A DNA stretch of 64,000 nucleotides, from the NCBI RefSeq assembly GCF_002237655.1, contig NZ_NOKT01000032.1:1-64000 (forward strand), read 5' to 3'. The DNA is from Streptomyces sp. XY006 (GTDB taxonomy: Bacteria; Actinomycetota; Actinomycetes; Streptomycetales; Streptomycetaceae). Both the position numbers and the translations under genes were made by a program. Shown here one piece after another: positions 58,896-64,000 of this stretch. Each line of letters starts with the position of its first letter. The stretch's first letter is position 1. Under the pieces are notes generated by a model. It saw only the letters and a program-made list of their open reading frames with translations. It ran no database searches and had not been told where the DNA came from.

Positions 58896-59777
58896 ATGAA
58901 CGAGCAGTCCACCAGTGCCGCGGTCCCGGCCGACCAGTACGTCCTCACCCTTTCCTGCCCGGACAGGAAGGGCATCGTGCACGCCGTGTCGAGCTACCTG
59001 TTCATGACCGGCTGCAACATCGAGGACAGCCAGCAGTTCGGCGACCACGACACGGGGCTGTTCTTCATGCGGGTCCACTTCTCGGCGGACGCCCCGGTGA
59101 CGCTGGAGAAGCTGCGGGCCAGCTTCGCGGCGATCGGTGACTCCTTCCAGATGGACTGGCAGATCAACCGGGGCGACGAGAAGATGCGCATCCTGCTGAT
59201 GGTCAGCAAGTTCGGGCACTGCCTGAACGACCTGCTGTTCCGGGCGCGGATCGGGGCGCTGCCGGTCGAGATCGCGGGTGTGGTGTCCAACCACACGGAC
59301 TTCGCCGAGCTGGTGGGTTCCTACAACGTGCCCTTCCACCACATCCCGGTGACGAAGGACACCAAGCCGGAGGCCGAGGCGCGGCTGCTGGAGATCGTGC
59401 GCGAGGAGGGCGTGGAGCTGGTCGTGCTGGCCCGCTACATGCAGGTCCTCTCGGACGACCTGTGCAAGCGGCTGAGCGGGCGGATCATCAACATCCACCA
59501 CTCGTTCCTGCCGAGCTTCAAGGGCGCGAAGCCGTACCACCAGGCGCACGCGCGGGGTGTGAAGCTGATCGGGGCCACGGCCCACTACGTGACGGCCGAC
59601 CTCGACGAGGGGCCGATCATCGAGCAGGAGGTCGAGCGGGTCGGGCACGACGTCACGCCGGACCAGCTGGTGGCGATCGGGCGGGACGTGGAGTGCCAGG
59701 CGCTGGCGCGGGCCGTGAAGTGGCACGCCGAGCGCCGGATTCTGCTGAACGGGCGGCGGACCGTGGTGTTCGCCTAG
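58896..59777 (+). CDS. purU: formyltetrahydrofolate deformylase, 293 aa
   Basis: Hydrolyses 10-formyl-THF to formate and THF, balancing one-carbon units for purine synthesis. An N-terminal ACT domain (YVLTLSCPDRKGIVHAVSSYL, residues about 13-33) is followed by the formyl-transferase fold with the catalytic segment IINIHHSFLPSFKGAKPYHQ and Asp in VTADLDEGPIIEQ. Length is typical. ATG 58896 follows GGAACC-type sequence; the ribosome site is weak. Confidence 0.95.
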   Translation: MNEQSTSAAVPADQYVLTLSCPDRKGIVHAVSSYLFMTGCNIEDSQQFGDHDTGLFFMRVHFSADAPVTLEKLRASFAAIGDSFQMDWQINRGDEKMRILLMVSKFGHCLNDLLFRARIGALPVEIAGVVSNHTDFAELVGSYNVPFHHIPVTKDTKPEAEARLLEIVREEGVELVVLARYMQVLSDDLCKRLSGRIINIHHSFLPSFKGAKPYHQAHARGVKLIGATAHYVTADLDEGPIIEQEVERVGHDVTPDQLVAIGRDVECQALARAVKWHAERRILLNGRRTVVFA

Positions 59778-59815
59778 GAGCTCGGGGCCTGAGGGCGCGT
59801 CCCCCCGGCCGCGTT

Positions 59816-61099
59816 CTACATCCTGCTCAGTGACGCCGCCGCGAACAGGACGTCCCTGATCGCCTCTCTGTCGCCCACCTGGCCGGCCGCCGCCTCCTGG
59901 GGTGGGACGTGGCCCGCCGCGAGGCGGCAGAACTCGACGCCGTCCAGGGCCACGTGGGCCACCTCGTGTTCGGCGGAGCCCTTGGCAGCGGGGGAGTCCA
60001 GCGGGATGAGCCACTCGCCGCCGCCCGAGCCCTCGATCTCCAGGCGCAGGCTGCGGCCCGGTTCACCGGCCGCGACCAGGTGGCGGTGGTGGGCGGGGGC
60101 CGCGAGGCCGGCCTGCCTGCGGTGGGCCAGCGCCGTCGGGAGCATGCGGGCCGCCAGGTCGATCATGCGGTGCAGATGGCGTGGCGAGGGCGGGTCGAAG
60201 GGGTAGTCGACGGCGTCCGCGATGTCCTCCGCGTGCACCCAGCACTCGAAGGCCCGGTCGAGCATCGCGTCGTGCAGCGGCAGGTCGAAGTCGCCGTACG
60301 GGATCGGCATCCGGCCCCCGCCGCCGCCCGTGAAGGACACCGTGCGCACCAGGTTGTGGCTCTGCTCCCGCCAGGGGGCGCGCACCGCGCGGGTGGGCGG
60401 GAAGTGGGAGGCGCGCCAGAACGCCTCGGTGCGCTCCGCCGGGGTCGGCCGCGCGGAGGGGACGTCGCCCAGCGGGTCGTCCAGGCCGAGCGCGACCGCC
60501 ACCAGCCCGTCCACGCTGAGCAGATGCGCGATCACCCCGGCGACGGTGGTCCGGCGGGTCGTCGCCTCGTCGCCGTGGAACCAGCGCAGCCGTACCGGCG
60601 CGTGCCACTCGGCGTCGCCGAAGTCCTGCAGCAGGGCGTCCAGACGGGCGGTCTCGGCGTCGTACGCGGCGGCCCACTCCGGCACGGGGATGCGCGGCGG
60701 GCGCCGCTCCAGGCACGTCTCCAGGACGCGGGTGCGCAGGCCCGGGTCGAGGTCCAGGCTCTCGGGGCGCTGCAGCAGTCCGACCGCCTCGCGCAGCCGC
60801 CGCGCCTCGTCGGCGCACGCGCCGCACGATCCGAGGTGCTCCTCGACGGCCGTGGCCTCCTCGGCCGAGCAGGCGGCCAGCGCCCAGGCGCCGAGCAGGG
60901 ACTTCAGCACGGGATGCTCGAACACGGGCCGTTCCGGTGGTGGTGGCGCGGGCAGGGGGAGCCCGTTGTCCTCGACGGAGGCCCGGGGCATGGGAATGCG
61001 CGGCGGCCGGCCCGGGCCGCGGCCCGGCTCGTCGCCGTGGTCGGGGCCGCCGTCGTCCTCGTGGTCGTCGTACGCCCCGGAAGCATCCGGTCCGCTCAC
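59816..61099 (-). CDS. anti-sigma factor with zinc finger and mycothiol-isomerase-like domain, 427 aa
   Basis: After an acidic tail, a ZAS-type zinc site is visible: HPVLKSLLGAWALAACSAEEATAVEEHLGSCGACADE (His...Cys-x2-Cys, about residues 60-98), the part that binds the cognate ECF sigma. The C-terminal 300 residues are a mycothiol-dependent maleylpyruvate isomerase N-terminal-like (DinB) domain with TTVAGVIAHLLSVDGL. No membrane helix is seen, so it is a soluble sensor. GTG 61099 overlaps the sigma gene stop by 4 bp (GTGA). Zinc-thiol chemistry suggests redox or electrophile sensing. Confidence 0.88.
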   Translation of the reverse strand: MSGPDASGAYDDHEDDGGPDHGDEPGRGPGRPPRIPMPRASVEDNGLPLPAPPPPERPVFEHPVLKSLLGAWALAACSAEEATAVEEHLGSCGACADEARRLREAVGLLQRPESLDLDPGLRTRVLETCLERRPPRIPVPEWAAAYDAETARLDALLQDFGDAEWHAPVRLRWFHGDEATTRRTTVAGVIAHLLSVDGLVAVALGLDDPLGDVPSARPTPAERTEAFWRASHFPPTRAVRAPWREQSHNLVRTVSFTGGGGGRMPIPYGDFDLPLHDAMLDRAFECWVHAEDIADAVDYPFDPPSPRHLHRMIDLAARMLPTALAHRRQAGLAAPAHHRHLVAAGEPGRSLRLEIEGSGGGEWLIPLDSPAAKGSAEHEVAHVALDGVEFCRLAAGHVPPQEAAAGQVGDREAIRDVLFAAASLSRM

Positions 61100-61677
61100 G
61101 CCGCACCCCCGGATCCGGGCGGGGCGCCGGGGGCCTCGGTGTCGTGGGCGGTGGAGAGCAGTTGCAGGCCCAGGCGCAGCCGGCGGCGGGCCTCGTCCTC
61201 GGTGATGCCGAGGTCGGCGGCGGCCTGGCGGTAGTCGCGGCGCTGGAAGTAGGCCCGCTCCAGGGCCGAGCGCAGCGGGACCGGCATGGACTGGACGATG
61301 TAGTCGGCGCGGGCGGCGACCGCGGCGCTGCGCACCCGTTGCTCCAGTTCCTCCGCGGTGCCGGAGCCGTCCCGGGCGAGGGCGGCGGTCTCGGTGGCGC
61401 GCAGCCGCTGCACCGCGAGCCGGTGGGTCAGTCCGGCGACCCAGGTCCGCAGCGGGCCGTCCTTGGGGTCGTAGGAGTCGGGGTGTTCCCAGACGTGGAC
61501 GAAGACCTCGCGGGTGATGCGGTCGGCCGCGCTCTCGTCGCCGAGGACGCGGTGGGCGAGGCCGTGCACGAGGGAGGCGAACCGGTCGTAGAGCTCACCG
61601 AGGGCGGCGGCTTCCCCGCGGGCGAGCCGCTGCTGCATCTTGCGGTCCCAGCGAGGCGGTACGTCCCTCTTCGCCAT
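61096..61677 (-). CDS. ECF RNA polymerase sigma factor, 193 aa
   Basis: Sigma regions 2 (LGELYDRFASLVHGLAHRVLGDESAADRITREVFVHVWEH, split; about residues 26-66) and 4 (MPVPLRSALERAYFQRRDYRQAAADLGITEDEARRRLRLGL, about 130-171) are present. It belongs with the overlapping anti-sigma factor gene and the divergent STAS gene at 62045. This arrangement resembles S. coelicolor SCO4409/SCO4410. GAGGGGGCC lies just before ATG 61677. It probably directs a stress regulon. Confidence 0.93.
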   Translation of the reverse strand: MAKRDVPPRWDRKMQQRLARGEAAALGELYDRFASLVHGLAHRVLGDESAADRITREVFVHVWEHPDSYDPKDGPLRTWVAGLTHRLAVQRLRATETAALARDGSGTAEELEQRVRSAAVAARADYIVQSMPVPLRSALERAYFQRRDYRQAAADLGITEDEARRRLRLGLQLLSTAHDTEAPGAPPGSGGAA

Positions 61678-62044
61678 GCGGCCCCCTCACCCCCTGCTCG
61701 TGTTCCGCGCCCGTGTCCTGTCCAGCCTGTGCCTCATGTCTCCTCGAATGTAGTCGGCACGTCCGGCGGCGCACGCCCCTTTGTGGCAATGTGCGCCCCC
61801 CGAGGGGCCGCAGGTGGTAGGAGGCCACCCGTGCCCGGGCCAGGAGCCTTTGGTGCGCGCCTACCCCTCTGCCCGCCGATCAGACATGACTGATAAGGAT
61901 CGAAGCGGATCGAAGCCGACTAAAACAAGCCTCTTTTGCCCGCCATCCGTTTTTGGGCCCGTGTTTCAGGGAACGGCCGCTGGGCAGCCGCGCTGCAAGG
62001 AAGCGTAGGGACTGCTTCCGTTTTGGCGAGCGAGGGGCGTGGTG
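61678..62044. promoter_or_regulatory. Divergent control region between ECF sigma and STAS genes
   Basis: No gene is evident. A 10-bp direct repeat GGATCGAAGC occurs in tandem at 61898-61907 and 61908-61917. GTTT, about 16 bp and GGGAAC near 61955-61980 resemble SigB-type promoters for the STAS gene. GGAAGC (61999-62004) pairs with GCTTCC (62014-62019) and is followed by GTTTT, an attenuator- or terminator-like hairpin 25 bp before the STAS start. Confidence 0.45.
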
Positions 62045-62419
62045 GTGACCTTCAAAGTGACCGGCGGCGAGCAGGGCGAGTGGGCCGTGCTCCAGGTGTC
62101 GGGCGAGCTGGATCTGGTGACGTCGCCGGTGCTGCGTCAGCGGGTGCACGACGTGGTGGCCGAGGGGCACCACTGTCTCGTCCTGGACCTGTCCGAGGTG
62201 TTCTTCTGCGATTCCAGTGGGGTCGGCGTGCTCATCGCCGCCCGCCGGCTCATCCGCTCCTGCCAGGGCCGGCTGCGCCTGGTGCTGCCCGCCCGGGGCG
62301 CTGCGGACGGCTCGCACGTGAACCGGGTGCTCGGCGCCCTGGGCGTGCGCCGTCTGTTCGACGTGTACGGCGATGTGGACGCGGCCCTGGGCGACGAGGG
62401 CGAACCCCTGTCGGCATGA
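62045..62419 (+). CDS. STAS-domain anti-sigma factor antagonist, 124 aa
   Basis: Single STAS domain: VLQVSGELDLVTSPVLRQRV, then LDLSEVFFCDSSGVGVLIAARR, whose Ser57/Ser58 is the expected phosphorylation site, and HVNRVLGALGVRRLFDVY. Such proteins bind kinase-type anti-sigma factors and release SigB-like sigma factors. The start is a run of three GTG codons (62039, 62042, 62045); GAGGGG (62032-62037) best fits 62045. It is divergent from the ECF sigma/anti-sigma pair, which is of a different (ZAS) class, so its partner kinase is elsewhere. Confidence 0.9.
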   Translation: MTFKVTGGEQGEWAVLQVSGELDLVTSPVLRQRVHDVVAEGHHCLVLDLSEVFFCDSSGVGVLIAARRLIRSCQGRLRLVLPARGAADGSHVNRVLGALGVRRLFDVYGDVDAALGDEGEPLSA

Positions 62420-62599
62420 CACCCGCGTGACGTCCCTCTCACGCAACGTAAGCCCCAAGCCGCGGTCGCGGCACGGTGTTGTCCCGGAATTCCCCCGGTC
62501 TTGGCACAAGTGACGTTTTCCCGCGCCCGAACCGCTCCCCCCGTCGTACGCTCCGACCGAAGACGCACCCCACCTGACGTAAGGCGGCCCGAAAGAGAC

Positions 62600-63112
62600 A
62601 TGGTCAGCAGCGAGTACGAGCGCAGGATCGCCGCCCGGTTCGCCACCTTCGACCAGGACGGCAACGGCTACATCGACCGCGAGGACTTCTTCGGGGCGGC
62701 CAAGGCGCTGCTCACGGAGTTCGGCGTCGCGGCCCGCTCCGACAAGGGGCAGGCGCTGTACGGCGGCGCCGAGGCGTTCTGGCAGGGCATGGCCGGGATA
62801 GCGGACCGCGACGGCGACCAGCGCATCACGCGCGAGGAGTTCGTCAACGGCGCGGTCAAGCGCCTGCGCGACAACCCCGACCGGTTCGCCGAGATCGCCC
62901 GCCCCTTCCTGCACGCGGCCCTGGACGTCGCCGACACCGACGGTGACGCCGCGGTGACGGTCGACGAGGCCGGGCGCGTCCTGAAGTGCCTGGGCGTCCC
63001 CGAGGAGATGGCCGCACCGGCCGCCGCGGAGCTCGACGCGGACGGCGACGGCAAGGTCGGCGAGGCCGATGTCGTGCCCGCCTTCGCCCGTTACTTCACC
63101 GTGCCCGAGTAG
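62600..63112 (+). CDS. four-EF-hand calcium-binding protein, 170 aa
   Basis: Four canonical loops are present: DQDGNGYIDRED (18-29), DRDGDQRITREE (69-80), DTDGDAAVTVDE (112-123) and DADGDGKVGEAD (146-157). Positions 1, 3 and 5 are acidic in all; position 12 is Glu in loops 2 and 3 and Asp in 1 and 4, which lowers calcium over magnesium selectivity there. It resembles calerythrin and Streptomyces Cab proteins, which are soluble calcium buffers or sensors. ATG 62600 follows GAAAGAG. Its end is repeated in a 33-bp array. Confidence 0.93.
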   Translation: MVSSEYERRIAARFATFDQDGNGYIDREDFFGAAKALLTEFGVAARSDKGQALYGGAEAFWQGMAGIADRDGDQRITREEFVNGAVKRLRDNPDRFAEIARPFLHAALDVADTDGDAAVTVDEAGRVLKCLGVPEEMAAPAAAELDADGDGKVGEADVVPAFARYFTVPE

Positions 63113-63180
63113 CCCCCCGGGCACGGGACTCACGTGCCCGAGCAGCCCTCGGGGCGCCGGACTCACGTGCCCGAATAGCG
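63098..63180. repeat. 33-bp repeat spanning two convergent stop codons
   Basis: Units at 63098-63130 and 63131-63163, and a partial third from 63164, each carry GTGCCCGAG or GTGCCCGAA. The EF-hand stop (63110-63112) lies in the first unit and the stop of the convergent CoA-ligase gene (63163-63165, minus strand) at the start of the third, so the duplication separates or created the ends of both genes. Confidence 0.8.
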
Positions 63181-64000
63181 TTCGCGCAGCCGGTACTTCA
63201 GCACCTTCCGCAGGGTCTCGCCCCGCGGAAGGGCGTCCACCAGCTCCAGCCGTTCCGGCAGCTTGTGCACCGACAGTCCCTCGGCGCGCAGGAACGCGGT
63301 CACGGCTTCGAGCGTCAAGGCCGCGGCCCCGGGCGGCTGTTCCACCACCGCGCACACCAGCTCCCCGCGCACCGGGTCGGGCAGCCCGATCACGGCCACG
63401 TCCCCGACCGCCGGATGCCGGTGCAGCAGGTCCTCTATCTCCCGGGCCGAGATGTTCTCGCCCTTGCGGATGATGACGTCCTTGAGCCGGCCGGTGAGCA
63501 CCAGGTGACCGGTCTCCGTGAGGTGCCCCAGGTCGCCGGTGCGCAGGAAGCCCTCCTCGTCGAAGGCCTGCGCCGTCTGCGCCGGGTCCAGGTATCCCCG
63601 GCACACGGCCTCCCCGCGCAGCCGCACCTCCCCGTCCACGACCCGGATCTCCATGCCCTGCGGCGCCCGCCCCTCGGTCGTCGCCAGCAGCTCGGCGCTG
63701 TCGTCGGGCGACCCCATGGTGATCATCGGCACCTCGGTCATGCCGTAGCCGTGGGTGAGCTGCACGCCCATCTCCCGCACCACCGCGTGGTACAGCTCCG
63801 GCGGCTTGGGGGCCCCGCCGCCCGCCAGCAGCCGCAGGGACGGCAGCAGTGGCTCCCCGGGCCGCTTGCGCTGCTCCGCCAGGAACATCGAGTAGAACGC
63901 CGTCGAGCCGCCCGCGATCGTCACCCCGTGCGCCCGGTACGCCGTCAGTGCCTCGGGCAGCGCGAACTGCTCGAACAGCACCGCCGGGAAGCCGTACAGC
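63163..64000 (-). CDS. AMP-dependent acyl-CoA ligase, C-terminal part (runs off the window)
   Basis: About 279 residues of an acyl-CoA synthetase are present, with the frame open to the window edge. Visible are LLAGGGAPKPPELYHAV, the A5 motif THGYGMTEVP, FLRTGDLGHLTETGHLVLTGRLKDVI (hinge) and RGETLRKVLKYRLRERYSGT, where Lys of the LRKVLK segment is the catalytic lysine. The N-terminal P-loop part lies beyond 64000. It resembles cyclohexanecarboxylate-CoA-ligase-like enzymes. It is convergent with the EF-hand gene. Confidence 0.9.
   Translation of the reverse strand, partial: LYGFPAVLFEQFALPEALTAYRAHGVTIAGGSTAFYSMFLAEQRKRPGEPLLPSLRLLAGGGAPKPPELYHAVVREMGVQLTHGYGMTEVPMITMGSPDDSAELLATTEGRAPQGMEIRVVDGEVRLRGEAVCRGYLDPAQTAQAFDEEGFLRTGDLGHLTETGHLVLTGRLKDVIIRKGENISAREIEDLLHRHPAVGDVAVIGLPDPVRGELVCAVVEQPPGAAALTLEAVTAFLRAEGLSVHKLPERLELVDALPRGETLRKVLKYRLRERYSGT

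Noticed and set aside
61880-63604. 574-codon minus-strand frame across the STAS and EF-hand genes
   Set aside because: Its composition is shadow-like and it opposes two genes with clear domains.

Overview
This window is chromosomal DNA from a Streptomyces or very close relative. It is extremely GC-rich, codons almost always end in G or C, and GTG starts (one TTG) with GGAGG-type ribosome sites are common. Gene content and order recall the Streptomyces coelicolor SCO43xx-44xx core region: serC, the AtuA/acyl-CoA carboxylase/cinnamate-CoA ligase operon, pdxH, a second citrate synthase, the SCO4393-like SIS protein, dmdR1, and an ECF sigma/anti-sigma pair beside a STAS protein and an EF-hand protein. 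I see no tRNA, rRNA, CRISPR array, insertion sequence, phage or integrative element. These comparisons are from memory, not from a search.

Layout. 1-8.2 kb: a sacsin/Hsp90-like ATP-binding protein, a secreted protein, a CtpE-type P-ATPase, a methyltransferase and a DUF2530 membrane protein. 8.3-14.4 kb: an NCS2 permease overlapping a convergent ribbon-helix-helix gene, a MarR-MFS pair behind a palindrome, a Uma2 nuclease, an RNA 2',3'-cyclic phosphodiesterase, a tiny membrane peptide and an aldo/keto reductase behind a MerR-like operator. 14.4-23 kb: a GDSL hydrolase, a membrane-anchored secreted protein, a TetR regulator divergent from a DrrAB-type exporter, a SUMF1-like protein, an EamA transporter and a FemX-type aminoacyltransferase. 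23-31 kb: a GlcD/Fe-S oxidase, a Ser/Thr kinase with a membrane C-terminus, SerC, and an imine-reductase-like gene divergent from a TetR gene with two operators. 31.5-41.6 kb: an eight-gene, translationally coupled operon for CoA-ester catabolism. 41.6-48.6 kb: a zinc-ribbon protein, PdxH, citrate synthase, a HIT protein with a long structured leader and upstream ORF, a PAS protein, a SIS sugar-phosphate protein with a DasR-like site, and DmdR1. 49-64 kb: an alpha/beta hydrolase without its nucleophile, an ABC exporter, a prim-pol-like protein, an NsdA-like regulator, a membrane protein with Thr-Gln repeats, an orphan substrate-binding lipoprotein, PurU, anti-sigma/ECF sigma, STAS and EF-hand proteins, and the C-terminal part of an acyl-CoA ligase.

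How genes work together. The 31.5-41.6 kb operon has the parts for acid activation (CoA ligase), alpha,beta-dehydrogenation, biotin-dependent gamma-carboxylation, hydration, and a terminal AtuA-like step, with its own TetR regulator and a candidate operator upstream. This resembles the Pseudomonas Atu (acyclic terpene) or Liu (leucine/isovalerate) logic. Four local regulator/target pairs carry clear palindromes (MarR-MFS, TetR-ABC, TetR-imine reductase, MerR-like site at the aldo/keto reductase).

The most unusual structural signal is a set of short-period tandem repeats that begin at, or span, the stop codons of unrelated genes (about 20.4, 23.1, 30.8, 46.7 and 63.1 kb). The best example is 21 in-phase copies of a 23-bp unit starting inside the last codons of a TetR gene. 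The most interesting regulatory candidate is the leader of the HIT gene: an A7 tract upstream of a good -35/-10 pair, a 12-codon upstream ORF, a 13-bp stem and a segment able to pair with the Shine-Dalgarno sequence.
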